A model generated the notes under the pieces. It was not told the DNA's origin and made no database searches. It worked only from the letters and a program-made list of their open reading frames with translations. Shown piece by piece: positions 1 through 8,750 of a DNA stretch of 64,000 nucleotides (within the stretch, counting starts at the first letter, position 1; every line of letters begins with the position of its first letter). This DNA comes from an uncultured Lachnospiraceae bacterium (GTDB lineage: Bacteria > Bacillota > Clostridia > Lachnospirales > Lachnospiraceae): positions 1 through 64,000 of the forward strand of contig CAKRQV010000007.1 in assembly GCA_934394565.1 (NCBI GenBank), written 5' to 3'. The translations under genes and the position numbers were made by a program.

Positions 1-15
1 TAATGATTTTGCCAT
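1..15 (-). CDS. Start of an unidentified gene, cut by the window edge
   Basis: Only five codons (MAKSL) are inside the window. An ATG at 15 is preceded on the minus strand by GGAGG with a 9-nt gap, which is a good ribosome site. It would follow the BCCT transporter in the same direction. The product cannot be identified from this much sequence. A competing reading is that this DNA is the frame-shifted C-terminal end of the transporter, because both other frames stay open to the edge. Confidence 0.4.
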
Positions 16-66
16 TGTCTGTTACCTCCACATTCTTTTTTATTTTGAATGTCCGCAAAATCCGTC

Positions 67-1458
67 CTACATCAGAGAAACGGTCGATGTTGTTGAATCT
101 GCCATCGTTACAAAGGACAAAATGATCAGCAACAGTACCAGCGGTTTCAGTATGGATGAAAACGGAATAACCTCAATGACTTTCAGCATAACAGCTTCAT
201 TTCCATACTGCAGCATATAGTCAAACAGCGATGCACAGCCTTGAAGATCCACTTTTTCGGCATACGCTGCAAAGTTATACTGGATGTCCAAAGCCAGTCC
301 GCCAAAAATGGCAAACCATATGATACCAAAAACAGCCGGAACCACACAGTTCATCACCACATACTGACGCAGGGTACGTCCTTTGGCCAGCTTGATGGAA
401 AACAAACCGATGATCGGTGCAAAACTCAGAAAGTCTGCAAAGTAATACTGATCCCACCACTGTGGCCATAACTCTCCTGTCTTGTGCCATACACTGCCGA
501 CAGCCTGTGCCGTGTCACTGAAAGCACCAATGGATGTAATATTCTGGATGAAACTGCCAAAAAAGTCACCGATGGATTCCACAAAAAGATTGCAGATCCA
601 CTGTGTTGGTCCTACCACAAAAGTAATAGACATAAGGATCAGAAACATCCATGCATTTTTATCACTCAGCCAGCGGATACCTTTGTTCATACCGGAGATA
701 CTGGACAAAGTGAAAGCTACAACAATAAACAGACAGATACATATATATACAAGTGTGCTCTGTGAAATACCAAAGATCATATGTAATCCACTGGCTATCT
801 GTAAAAGTCCGTATCCCAGTGATCCCGCACATCCTCCGGTAATCGCAAACGCAGTCAGACTGTCGATTACACCACGAAAGGATGTATTTTCTGCCTTTTT
901 CCCAAGCATGGGATAAAATCCGGAACTGACAGAAAAATTTGCGCCAAGATTATAAAAAGCAAAGGCAATGATCACACCGAAAATCGCATATTCTGCATAA
1001 GGTGCAAAGGACCAGTGTAAATAACTCTTACTCAAAGCCCAGATCACGGCATCTCTCGTTCCGCCGACAAGGCCTGTGCTGAGTTGTGGCTGTACTGCAA
1101 ACTTTAAGGGTTCTACAGGTCCCCAGAACACGATCCCCGTACCGATACCTGCACAGAGCGAGATTGCAAACCAGTTCCAAAGGCTGTATTCTGGCTTTGC
1201 ATCTTTACCACCGAGCCGGATACTGCCGATGGGATGCACGATCAACACGACAAGGAAAATGATAAATCCCAGTGTACCAAGAGAAATCAGCCATCCACCA
1301 TTGACCATCAACGATATAAACATGGAACGCAGCATGGTAATAAACATGTCACCATTGACCATGCCGAGTAAAATCAAAGTTCCAAATATAAGAAGAGTCG
1401 TCAGCATAACACCAGGGCGCAGCCCTCGCCGGACGACTTCTTTAAACGTAATATTCAT
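67..1458 (-). CDS. BCCT-family betaine/carnitine/choline transporter, C-terminally short
   Basis: Membrane carrier for a quaternary ammonium compound such as glycine betaine, carnitine or choline. The family signature GTGIVFWGPVEPL is present, followed by many hydrophobic helices and the aromatic substrate-site stretch ELWPQWWDQYY. The start at 1458 (MNITFKEV) is chosen because AAGGAG lies 9 nt upstream; a longer form from 1491 lacks this. The protein is 463 residues and stops at TAG just after the conserved ADS segment. In this family that segment is normally followed by about two more helices. It is either a truncated or frame-shifted copy or an unusual short member. The exact substrate cannot be read from the sequence. 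Confidence 0.85.
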   Translation of the reverse strand: MNITFKEVVRRGLRPGVMLTTLLIFGTLILLGMVNGDMFITMLRSMFISLMVNGGWLISLGTLGFIIFLVVLIVHPIGSIRLGGKDAKPEYSLWNWFAISLCAGIGTGIVFWGPVEPLKFAVQPQLSTGLVGGTRDAVIWALSKSYLHWSFAPYAEYAIFGVIIAFAFYNLGANFSVSSGFYPMLGKKAENTSFRGVIDSLTAFAITGGCAGSLGYGLLQIASGLHMIFGISQSTLVYICICLFIVVAFTLSSISGMNKGIRWLSDKNAWMFLILMSITFVVGPTQWICNLFVESIGDFFGSFIQNITSIGAFSDTAQAVGSVWHKTGELWPQWWDQYYFADFLSFAPIIGLFSIKLAKGRTLRQYVVMNCVVPAVFGIIWFAIFGGLALDIQYNFAAYAEKVDLQGCASLFDYMLQYGNEAVMLKVIEVIPFSSILKPLVLLLIILSFVTMADSTTSTVSLM

Positions 1459-1554
1459 ACATACAGTCTCCTTTGCATTATGAAAAAACACAGTAAAGCA
1501 ATCCCCTTTGTACTATCATACTAAAACTGTACCCTTTGTGTATGGTATGCATGG

Positions 1555-1590
1555 CACAAAAAAGAAACAAGCTGTCGCGAACAGCTTTGT
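1555..1590 (-). terminator. Intrinsic terminator below hisI
   Basis: On the minus strand the stem AAGCTGT/ACAGCTT (1569-1587) is followed by a T-rich run. It lies between hisI and the BCCT gene and probably ends the his transcript. It is also downstream of a possible promoter at 1639-1667, so it could act as a leader terminator for the transporter. Confidence 0.6.
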
Positions 1591-1638
1591 GCATACTGTA
1601 ATTTTTTTATAATCCCAAAATGCAGTTTGACTGCTATT

Positions 1639-1667
1639 ATTATAGCTGATTCATCTCGATTCCACAA
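1639..1667 (-). promoter_or_regulatory. Possible promoter upstream of the BCCT gene
   Basis: Minus strand TTGTGG (1662-1667), a 17-bp spacer, then TATAAT (1639-1644). The -10 is perfect and the -35 is weak. The terminator-like hairpin at 1555-1590 would lie in the resulting leader. Confidence 0.4.
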
Positions 1668-1703
1668 TGCCTATCTGTAGAGCTTTTCATGTTTTCTTTT
1701 GCT

Positions 1704-2036
1704 TTATTCTATTTCCGTATAAAAACAACTGTGATTCCCCGTGTGACAGGCCGCCCCTGTCTGCTCCACCTTTGCCAGCAGCGTATCTCTGTCACAGTCG
1801 ATCCGAAGCTCCTTCACATACTGAAAATGTCCACTCGTCATCCCCTTGACCCACAGCTCATTCCTGCTTCTGCTCCAGTACGTCATCGTCCCCGTCTCTA
1901 ACGTCTTTTCGTAGGCTTCCTGATTCATATAGGCTACCATCAGCACCTCATCCGTAGCCACATCCTGTACAACCACTGTCAGCATTCCGTCACTGTTCAG
2001 CTTTAACTTCTCCCAGCCCAAATGTACCTTTCCCAT
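1704..2036 (-). CDS. hisI: Phosphoribosyl-AMP cyclohydrolase
   Basis: Third step of histidine synthesis: opens the purine ring of phosphoribosyl-AMP in the cytoplasm. At 110 residues it is the stand-alone HisI form without the HisE pyrophosphohydrolase domain. The metal-binding block is clear: DCDRDTLLAK followed by the Cys-containing GAACHTGNHSCF. GGAGG lies 9 nt before the ATG. It is the last gene of the his cluster, about 80 bp after hisB. hisE is not in the window. Confidence 0.95.
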   Translation of the reverse strand: MGKVHLGWEKLKLNSDGMLTVVVQDVATDEVLMVAYMNQEAYEKTLETGTMTYWSRSRNELWVKGMTSGHFQYVKELRIDCDRDTLLAKVEQTGAACHTGNHSCFYTEIE

Positions 2037-2118
2037 ATCCTGTATCCTCCCTGTTTTCTAAAAGAAAAGCCATCCCCTCACATCACCTGCAAAGGCATGG
2101 CACTTTCCATTCATTATT

Positions 2119-2706
2119 TTATAAAGAGCCCTTCGTCGACAACACATTTTCGATCCGGTCATCATACTGCACCGCTGCATCCAGCGCCTTTGCGAAGGCT
2201 TTAAAGATGGCCTCGATCATATGATGATTGTTGCCCGGTGTCAGCATTTTGACATGCAGGTTCATCCCGGCACTGTAGGAGATCGCATAGAAAAATTCTC
2301 TGACCATCTCTGTGTCCATATCTCCGACTTTATCTACGGTAAATTCCGCATCAAACTGCAGATACGGACGACCTGACAGATCTACGGCACACAGCACCAG
2401 CGTTTCATCCATTGGCAGAATGCAGCTGCCAAACCGGCGGATACCTTTCTTGTCGCCGACAGCCTCTTTGATGGCCGTGCCCAGCACAATTCCCGTATCC
2501 TCAATCGAATGATGGCAGTCCACCCACATATCACCATCACATTTCACATCCAGATCAAACAGACCATGACGGGCAAAACCGTCCAGCATATGATCAAAAA
2601 ATCCGATGTTTGTATGGAGATGACTCTTTCCACTGCCATCGAGGTCAAGCGTAACTTCTATCTTCGTCTCTTTCGTATCCCGTTTTACCGTTGCCGTTCT
2701 GCTCAT
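2119..2706 (-). CDS. hisB: Imidazoleglycerol-phosphate dehydratase
   Basis: Dehydrates imidazole-glycerol phosphate to imidazole-acetol phosphate in histidine synthesis. At 195 residues it is the normal monofunctional length. Both manganese-binding motifs are present: HHSIEDTG in the first half-domain and HHMIEAIFK in the second. It lies 92 bp after hisD and before hisI. Confidence 0.96.
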   Translation of the reverse strand: MSRTATVKRDTKETKIEVTLDLDGSGKSHLHTNIGFFDHMLDGFARHGLFDLDVKCDGDMWVDCHHSIEDTGIVLGTAIKEAVGDKKGIRRFGSCILPMDETLVLCAVDLSGRPYLQFDAEFTVDKVGDMDTEMVREFFYAISYSAGMNLHVKMLTPGNNHHMIEAIFKAFAKALDAAVQYDDRIENVLSTKGSL

Positions 2707-2798
2707 GTTTCCTTCTCCTTTAGTATTTCATTGCAATCACATATAGGATTCGCTGTACATGTTTAACTGAAACCAGATGCCATTCTTTTGTATCTGAT

Positions 2799-4103
2799 TT
2801 AGTTATCGTCCTCATCCTCAAACCGTACATGGATCGAATTGGCATGTGCTGTCAGATGCTCTGCCTTTGCAAAAGCCTCGATATCTTTGTGGATCGGAGC
2901 CAGAGCCTCTCTCGAATAATAGATGATCGAAGATTTCTTCACAAAATCGTCTACAGACAGCGGCGAGAAGAACTTGGCCGTACCGTTTGTCGGCAGTACA
3001 TGGTTCGGACCGGCAAAATAATCGCCCAGCGGTTCGCAGCTGTACTCTCCCAGGAAGATTGCTCCGGCATGACGAATCTTCATCATAACCTCGAACGGAT
3101 TGGCAGTAACAATCTCCAGATGCTCAGATGCGATCGCATTGGCGGCTTCGATGGCTTCTTCCATATCATCAGCTACCAGAAGATAGCCAAAATTGTCCAG
3201 AGATTTCTGAATGATCTCGCGGCGTGAAAGCTTCTCAAGATATCCGTCTACCTCAGCAGATACCTTTTCTGCCAGTTCGCGGCTCGTTGTGATCAGGATA
3301 GCACTGGCCAGCTCGTCATGTTCTGCCTGGGATAAAAGATCAGCGGCTACATAATGCGGATTGGCTGTCTCATCAGCCAGTACCAGAATCTCACTCGGTC
3401 CGGCAATGGAATCGATAGCCACATGCCCGAAAACAGCTTTTTTAGCCAGCGCTACATAGATATTTCCCGGTCCTACGATCTTATCTACTTTCGGGACACT
3501 CTCTGTACCGTAAGCCATAGCTGCGATCGCCTGTGCACCACCGGTCTTGTAAATCTCGTCTGCACCTGCTTCGTTTGCAGCTACCAGTACCAGTGGATTG
3601 ACCTTGCCTTCGGCATTGCACGGTGTGGTCATCACGATACGGCCGACACCGGCTACCCTGGCCGGAACGATATTCATCAGGACAGAAGACGGATACGCCG
3701 CCTTGCCGCCCGGAACATAAACACCAACCGTATCCATCGGTGTCACTTTCTGACCCAGCATCGTACCCTGCGGGGTGGAATTAAACCAGCTGTTCTGCTT
3801 CTGACTGGCATGATAATCACGGATATTGACAAGAGCCTTTTTGATCACGGCGATCAGATCCTGTCCGACCAGAGTATAGGCTTCTTTGATCTCTTCTTCA
3901 GATACACGAAATGTCTCTTTTGTCAGTTCCACATGGTCAAACTGCTTTGCATAGGAAAAGATCGCCTCATCACCCTTTGCCTTTACCTCATCCAGGATAG
4001 TCGCCACACGGGCTTCATACGCACCGTAATTGTTCGGACTTCTTTTGAGCATATTTTCCAGGATATTTGCTGTCGTTTCTTTAGTTAAATTTACGATTCT
4101 CAT
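2799..4103 (-). CDS. hisD: Histidinol dehydrogenase
   Basis: NAD-dependent zinc enzyme for the last two oxidations, L-histidinol to histidine. The 434-residue protein carries the family core around SQAEHDELASA and ASEHLEIV (zinc and catalytic His/Glu). The start is set at 4103 (MRIVNL), because AAAGGAG lies just upstream and an upstream in-frame ATG at 4130 would overlap hisG. Only 4 bp separate it from the hisG stop, so the two are probably co-translated. Confidence 0.96.
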   Translation of the reverse strand: MRIVNLTKETTANILENMLKRSPNNYGAYEARVATILDEVKAKGDEAIFSYAKQFDHVELTKETFRVSEEEIKEAYTLVGQDLIAVIKKALVNIRDYHASQKQNSWFNSTPQGTMLGQKVTPMDTVGVYVPGGKAAYPSSVLMNIVPARVAGVGRIVMTTPCNAEGKVNPLVLVAANEAGADEIYKTGGAQAIAAMAYGTESVPKVDKIVGPGNIYVALAKKAVFGHVAIDSIAGPSEILVLADETANPHYVAADLLSQAEHDELASAILITTSRELAEKVSAEVDGYLEKLSRREIIQKSLDNFGYLLVADDMEEAIEAANAIASEHLEIVTANPFEVMMKIRHAGAIFLGEYSCEPLGDYFAGPNHVLPTNGTAKFFSPLSVDDFVKKSSIIYYSREALAPIHKDIEAFAKAEHLTAHANSIHVRFEDEDDN

Positions 4104-4107
4104 GATC

Positions 4108-4767
4108 TTATTCTCCTTTGTCAATGACATCTTTTAACTGACGGATCAGAGCTGTGATTCGTTCATTTTCCATTCGCATGCTCACACGGTTGACCACCAT
4201 GCGGGCAGAAAGCGGGCAGACCTCTTCAAGAACAGTAAGTCCGTTTTCTTTTAATGTCGTGCCCGTCTCCACAATATCCACGATCACTTCGGAAAGACCG
4301 ACGATCGGAGCCAGCTCGATCGAGCCATTTAATTTGATAAACTCAACCGTCTGGTGTTTTTTATTGTAAAAATAATCCTTGGCGATATTCGGATATTTGG
4401 TTGCTACACGAATGAACTGGTTGTGTTCCAGATATTTGCGGGCACTTTCCGGTCCGCAGACGCACATCCGGCATCTGCCAAATTTCAGATCCAGTACTTC
4501 ATAAAGCTTTCGTCCCTCTTCCATGATTGTATCGGCACCTACGATACCGATATCTGCCGCACCATACTCAACGTACGTCGGTACATCCGGGCCTTTGGCA
4601 AGGAAAAAGCGCATTTTCAGATCTTTGTTGACAAAGATCAGTTTTCTGGATTCTTTATCGTACATTTCATCGCAACGGATACCGACCTTTTCAAATAAAG
4701 CCAGCGCATTCTTGGCCAGACGCCCTTTTCCGAGGGCAAAGGTCAGATAACGGTCTGTCTGCTGCAT
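4108..4767 (-). CDS. hisG: ATP phosphoribosyltransferase, short form
   Basis: First committed step of histidine synthesis, joining ATP and PRPP. At 219 residues it is the short HisG-S form, which lacks the C-terminal histidine-sensing domain and needs HisZ, encoded immediately upstream. The phosphate-binding stretch VDIVETGTTLKENGL is typical. AGGAGG precedes the start. The HisG-S/HisZ arrangement puts feedback control in the hetero-octamer. Confidence 0.95.
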   Translation of the reverse strand: MQQTDRYLTFALGKGRLAKNALALFEKVGIRCDEMYDKESRKLIFVNKDLKMRFFLAKGPDVPTYVEYGAADIGIVGADTIMEEGRKLYEVLDLKFGRCRMCVCGPESARKYLEHNQFIRVATKYPNIAKDYFYNKKHQTVEFIKLNGSIELAPIVGLSEVIVDIVETGTTLKENGLTVLEEVCPLSARMVVNRVSMRMENERITALIRQLKDVIDKGE

Positions 4768-4794
4768 ATTTTACCTCCTGCTGTCCATCCGGCT

Positions 4795-5976
4795 TTACCG
4801 GCAGACAAAACAGCATGTCGCTGCGTGTCTGTCTGCAAGCTGTCTGTAGTCTTCTTCTGAGATGCCATCCTGCCATGCGGTCAGTGAAACAAAACAGCCA
4901 TTGGCCCGTTTTTCCTTTGCCAGGGCAAGTGCTTTGGCGTAGCAGTCTCTGGTATATATGATCATCTCTTTTTTATCTGTCAGTGGAATCTCAATATCCT
5001 GTCTGGCCAGTGCATTCATCACGTATTCTATAACGACACCAAAACCGATGGCCGGCATACCAACGCCAAAATGCTCCAGCAGCTTATCATAGCGTCCGCC
5101 CTTTAACACAGGCTCCCCGGATCCATATGTAAATCCCTGGAAAATAATGCCGGTATAATATCTGTATTTTGTCAGCATACTTAAGTCAAAGGATATATAC
5201 TCTTCTACGCCGTACAGTTTCAGCACTTCATAGATCTGTTCAAGGCGCTCTACTGCTTTTAAAGCCTCCGGATTGTCTGTCAGACTGCGGGCTTTTGAAA
5301 GGATTTCTTCACCACCAAAAAGCTGTGGAAATTCACGGAAGGCATAGCGGAGTTTTTCCGGCAGCTCCAGTGTGTCAAGCATTTCCTCTGCACCAAATGG
5401 ATTTTTATTTGAGATACAGGTTCTTAAATTCTCTTCGGTTTCGGTATCAATACCGGCCTCTTCCACCAGTGCTTTAAAATAATTGACTTCGCCGATACTG
5501 ATCTGAAATTCTTTCAGCCCGGCTGTCTTCAGGGTTTCCACAGCAAGCGTCAGAAGCTCTCCATCCGCTTCTACGCTATCATCCTTCAGATACTCCACGC
5601 CAATCTGGGTAGACTCGTTCAGGCGGCCCTGATAGCTGTGGCGGTTTTCAAACGTCTTTCCCTGATAACACAGACGCACCGGCAGTTTTTCATCTCCGAA
5701 ATACATGGAAACCGCCCTGGCGATCGACGGTGTAAAGTCAGGTCTGAGTACCAGCGTATCCCCGATCCTGTCAAAAAATTTGTACAGGTCACGGGAAGAT
5801 GTCGTACCCACTTCTTTGCTGAATACATCAAAGTATTCAATGATCGGTGTCTCGATATCCTCAAAACCATAGCTGCGGATCATCTTCATCAGACGATCCT
5901 GGAGTACCTTTTTTCTACGGCACTCGCCATTATATATATCGCGCATACCTTCCGGTGTATGAATTTCTCTTTGCAC
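4795..5976 (-). CDS. hisZ: ATP phosphoribosyltransferase regulatory subunit
   Basis: Histidyl-tRNA-synthetase-like protein that forms the active complex with short HisG and senses histidine. Motif-2-like and His-binding segments are present (RPDFTPSIARA; YYTGIIFQGFTYGSGEPVLKGGRYD). It lacks an anticodon-binding domain of normal size. A GTG start at 5976 is preferred: GGAGG sits 8 nt upstream of it, and the upstream ATG at 5991 overlaps that ribosome site. It is the first gene of hisZ-hisG-hisD-hisB-hisI. The hisC, hisH, hisA, hisF and hisE genes are not in this window. Confidence 0.92.
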   Translation of the reverse strand: MQREIHTPEGMRDIYNGECRRKKVLQDRLMKMIRSYGFEDIETPIIEYFDVFSKEVGTTSSRDLYKFFDRIGDTLVLRPDFTPSIARAVSMYFGDEKLPVRLCYQGKTFENRHSYQGRLNESTQIGVEYLKDDSVEADGELLTLAVETLKTAGLKEFQISIGEVNYFKALVEEAGIDTETEENLRTCISNKNPFGAEEMLDTLELPEKLRYAFREFPQLFGGEEILSKARSLTDNPEALKAVERLEQIYEVLKLYGVEEYISFDLSMLTKYRYYTGIIFQGFTYGSGEPVLKGGRYDKLLEHFGVGMPAIGFGVVIEYVMNALARQDIEIPLTDKKEMIIYTRDCYAKALALAKEKRANGCFVSLTAWQDGISEEDYRQLADRHAATCCFVCR

Positions 5977-6036
5977 GGTATGTACCTCCATTGATTTACT
6001 ATGATAAAGTGATACAGTATTATCACAACGAAATTC

Positions 6037-6064
6037 ATTATAACAGATTGCCCATGTTTGTCAA
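6037..6064 (-). promoter_or_regulatory. Promoter of the his operon
   Basis: Minus strand TTGACA (6059-6064), a 16-bp spacer, then TATAAT (6037-6042), both perfect hexamers. The -35 overlaps the end of recU. The leader to hisZ is only about 55 nt, which leaves no room for a T-box or a histidine attenuator. Confidence 0.8.
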
Positions 6065-6594
6065 TCCCTGTTTACCAGATCCAGCTTGATTCCTTCCAGG
6101 TAAGGAACCAGAACCCGCTGGTTTTTCGGAAGGAAATACTGCGGATCCAGTTCCTCGTATTTAAAATGTTTTCTGCCTCCCGCTGCAGCACGATCCCAGA
6201 ACGAACGCATGGTCCGGCAGGGCAGATAATAGTATGTGTCCCGGTGGGAATACATGATCAGGATAAAAGCAATGCCACCCTGCTTTTCAAATTCTTCCAT
6301 AAACTTTACCTGATGTTCATGAATATTCTGCAGGGGGAAATTGTCGGTATGACATTCTTTGGCATCAAAGCATACCGGATAGCTCTGGACAACACCGATG
6401 TAATCGACAGTACTTTTCTGATCAAAATACGCCAGTGTGATATGCCTTGTAGCCTTGTCAATCCTGATGGGCGTGATAGGCGTCGGTATCTTCTGTATCA
6501 GTCCAAGATGCATCTGTCGGTACTGCTCGTTGGCACGGTTGATCAGATCCTCCAGTGTGGAGCCTCTTAACCCTCTGGAATTCCAGGTTCCCAT
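6061..6594 (-). CDS. recU: Holliday junction resolvase RecU
   Basis: Cleaves four-way DNA junctions in recombination and chromosome segregation of Firmicutes. The N-terminus MGTWNSRGLRGSTLEDLIN, the nuclease core (STVDYIGVVQ, VCFDAKEC) and the length (177 residues) match the family. It lies 12 bp after lepB at the end of an eight-gene run. In Bacillus recU neighbours a penicillin-binding protein; here it does not. Confidence 0.93.
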   Translation of the reverse strand: MGTWNSRGLRGSTLEDLINRANEQYRQMHLGLIQKIPTPITPIRIDKATRHITLAYFDQKSTVDYIGVVQSYPVCFDAKECHTDNFPLQNIHEHQVKFMEEFEKQGGIAFILIMYSHRDTYYYLPCRTMRSFWDRAAAGGRKHFKYEELDPQYFLPKNQRVLVPYLEGIKLDLVNRD

Positions 6595-6606
6595 ATCGTG
6601 TCTCCT

Positions 6607-7188
6607 TTACTGTATAAATCCGATCTTGGTCAGCGGCCAGTATCGAAGAGCTGCCTTGGCCAGGATCTGATCCCGTCGTACATAGGTATTGACCCAGGAC
6701 CGGGAATCGTTGGACCAGTTGCGGTTATCCCCCAACATAAAATAACAATTCTCCGGTACCTGATACGGACCGAAATCGCCCTCCATTTTTTCTGGCAGGA
6801 AGCTGTCATCCAGCGGTGTCGTATCATCGTTGATATAGACTTTTCCATCTACAATATTGACTGTTTCTCCCGGCAAACCGATGACACGCTTGATAAAAAG
6901 CTGTTTCTCATTATCCGGATACTTAAAGATTACAATATCGTATCTTTGCGGATCACTGTTTCTGTAAGCCAGACGGTTACCAAAGAGCTGATCACCCTCC
7001 ATGATCGTATTTTCCATAGATTCGGAAGGAATTCTGGCATTTAACACAAAGAAATTATTGATCACAAAGACCAGCGCACCTACAACAATAATGATCTTTA
7101 CATATTCCAGAATTTCAGCAACCACTCTGCTTTTTCCTTCTTTCTCTGTCTTTTCTTTTCGGTTTGGTTCTCTTTCTGTATTATTCAT
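6607..7188 (-). CDS. lepB: Type I signal peptidase
   Basis: Membrane serine protease that removes signal peptides from exported proteins. One N-terminal membrane helix (IIIVVGALVFVINNFFV) is followed by the catalytic Ser in ARIPSESMENTI and the catalytic Lys in FIKRVIGLPGE. The substrate-site segment GDNRNWSNDSR is also present. 193 residues. The start overlaps the end of the upstream pseudouridine synthase gene by 8 bp, so translation is likely coupled. Confidence 0.95.
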   Translation of the reverse strand: MNNTEREPNRKEKTEKEGKSRVVAEILEYVKIIIVVGALVFVINNFFVLNARIPSESMENTIMEGDQLFGNRLAYRNSDPQRYDIVIFKYPDNEKQLFIKRVIGLPGETVNIVDGKVYINDDTTPLDDSFLPEKMEGDFGPYQVPENCYFMLGDNRNWSNDSRSWVNTYVRRDQILAKAALRYWPLTKIGFIQ

Positions 7189-8146
7189 GCAAGTTTTCTC
7201 CTGTTATGCAACATGCAAACTGTGATGGTAACGGGGCTTCGAAACTTTTCCCGGAAAGATAGGCAAACGCCCCGGAAAGCTCCGGAAAAGTTACATATCT
7301 GGCATGCAGAAGCTGGCTTTTCACCTGGTACTTCCGGCGAAACTGCGTATTGCTTTTCGCATTGCCGTATTTGGTATCACCGATGATCGGATGCCCCACG
7401 CTGGCCAGATGGCTGCGGATCTGATGTGTCTTTCCGGTGATCAGATCGGCTTTGACAAGGGTCAGCTGCCCATTATCCGACAGCGGTGTAAAATAGGTTT
7501 CCACCGCGCTGCTGCCTGTAAAGGGATTTTGGGATACTGTCACTGTATTGGTTTTTTCATCTTTTGCAAGGTAACCCTTCAGATGCAGCGGTGCTTTCAT
7601 AACCCCCTGTACAACACAGAAGTATTCTTTTTTTAGCGTACGTGTCTTTAACACTTCTGACAAAAACTGTAATCCGGCCAGATCCTTTCCTGCCAGAACC
7701 AGGCCGCTCGTATTACGGTCAAGACGATTGCAGACAGAAGGCTTCTGTGTACTGCCCGACGGATCATAACTGCCATTTTGCTGCAGATAGTACAGGATCT
7801 CATCGACCAGGGACAGATCCGAGGGAACCGCTTTCTGTGTCAGAAGCCCGGACGGCTTGTTGACAAACAGAAGGTGCTCATCCTCGTAGATGACATCGGG
7901 CAGCGGCACTTTTTGCACTTTCTTTGCTTCCCTGAAGCTCTCGATTGTCTCCTCTGCCAGAAAGAGCTGGATCTGGTCGCCGTTTTTTAACAGCTCGCTT
8001 CCCTCTGCTTTCTGTCGGTTCAGCTTGATATTTTTCTTTCGCAGCATCTTATAGACAAAGCTTGCCGGGGCAAGATTTAAGTACTTTTTCAGGTACTTGT
8101 CCAGACGCTGGTTTTCTTCTGCTTTGGTAATCTGTAATTCTCTCAT
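7181..8146 (-). CDS. RluA-family pseudouridine synthase
   Basis: Converts uridine to pseudouridine in rRNA or tRNA. An N-terminal S4 RNA-binding domain (residues 1-65) precedes the catalytic domain, whose Asp is in NRLDRNTSGLVLAGK. The RluA-type motif GKTHQIRSHLASVGHPIIGD follows. At 321 residues it fits the RluC/RluD type, but the target base cannot be assigned. It starts 4 bp after the preceding membrane-protein gene. Confidence 0.9.
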   Translation of the reverse strand: MRELQITKAEENQRLDKYLKKYLNLAPASFVYKMLRKKNIKLNRQKAEGSELLKNGDQIQLFLAEETIESFREAKKVQKVPLPDVIYEDEHLLFVNKPSGLLTQKAVPSDLSLVDEILYYLQQNGSYDPSGSTQKPSVCNRLDRNTSGLVLAGKDLAGLQFLSEVLKTRTLKKEYFCVVQGVMKAPLHLKGYLAKDEKTNTVTVSQNPFTGSSAVETYFTPLSDNGQLTLVKADLITGKTHQIRSHLASVGHPIIGDTKYGNAKSNTQFRRKYQVKSQLLHARYVTFPELSGAFAYLSGKSFEAPLPSQFACCITGENLHE

Positions 8147-8150
8147 AAAT

Positions 8151-8750
8151 TTATAAGGCCAGCCGGTATAAAAGGTGCATGATCAGCTGGTTTCTGTTGT
8201 AGTCCGGGTAATGTGGATCCGGGGTAAAAGCGGTTTTGTCAAGCTCCTCGTAATGCTCATTCAGACTGTCCAGGCGGGCGGTAAACTGATCGAGGCGGGT
8301 AAAGACCTTGACTTTTTCCTTAAAACCGTTCTGCTGCATCAATCCGGCAATATGATCCTCCAGAATTTCCGGTGGATTTTTCAGACGGTCGGAGTAACAT
8401 ATAATCTGTCCGCCATGTACGGCAGCAGCACAGACAAACTCACTGTGATCGTAAGACGTAATATAAAGCTCATAGCCTACCAGCACCTGTCCGGTATGCT
8501 TTCGGATTTCACGGTAGTCTGACTCCTGCATCGGTTTTACCAGAAAGACCATAATCAATCCCACCAGCGACTTACAGGCCGGAAGACAGCCGACAACCGC
8601 AATCACAGTGAAAAGATTTTTGGTTGTTTTGCTTGTCAGATACCCTGTGACAAATAAAAGCAGTGGAATCGCAAACAGAACCAAAGTCATACTAAGCCGC
8701 TTTATTCGCTCTTTTTTTACATAGCCATAATAGCCTTTCTTTTCTTTCAT
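8151..8750 (-). CDS. Conserved two-helix membrane protein of unknown function
   Basis: 199 residues. A basic N-terminus leads into two closely spaced hydrophobic helices (about 20-40 and 45-70), then a soluble C-terminal domain that contains GLMQQNGFKEKVKVFTRLDQ. No enzyme motif was recognised. It overlaps the ygiQ-like stop by ATGA, so it is translationally coupled, and it sits in a conserved housekeeping run. No function is assigned. Confidence 0.75.
   Translation of the reverse strand: MKEKKGYYGYVKKERIKRLSMTLVLFAIPLLLFVTGYLTSKTTKNLFTVIAVVGCLPACKSLVGLIMVFLVKPMQESDYREIRKHTGQVLVGYELYITSYDHSEFVCAAAVHGGQIICYSDRLKNPPEILEDHIAGLMQQNGFKEKVKVFTRLDQFTARLDSLNEHYEELDKTAFTPDPHYPDYNRNQLIMHLLYRLAL

Noticed and set aside
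67..69. The in-frame TAG of the BCCT gene as pyrrolysine
   Set aside because: Only nine sense codons follow before another stop (TAA), and no Pyl machinery or methyltransferase is visible in the window.
4795..5976. Histidyl-tRNA synthetase
   Set aside because: It is next to a short HisG and lacks the anticodon-binding domain, so HisZ is the better call.
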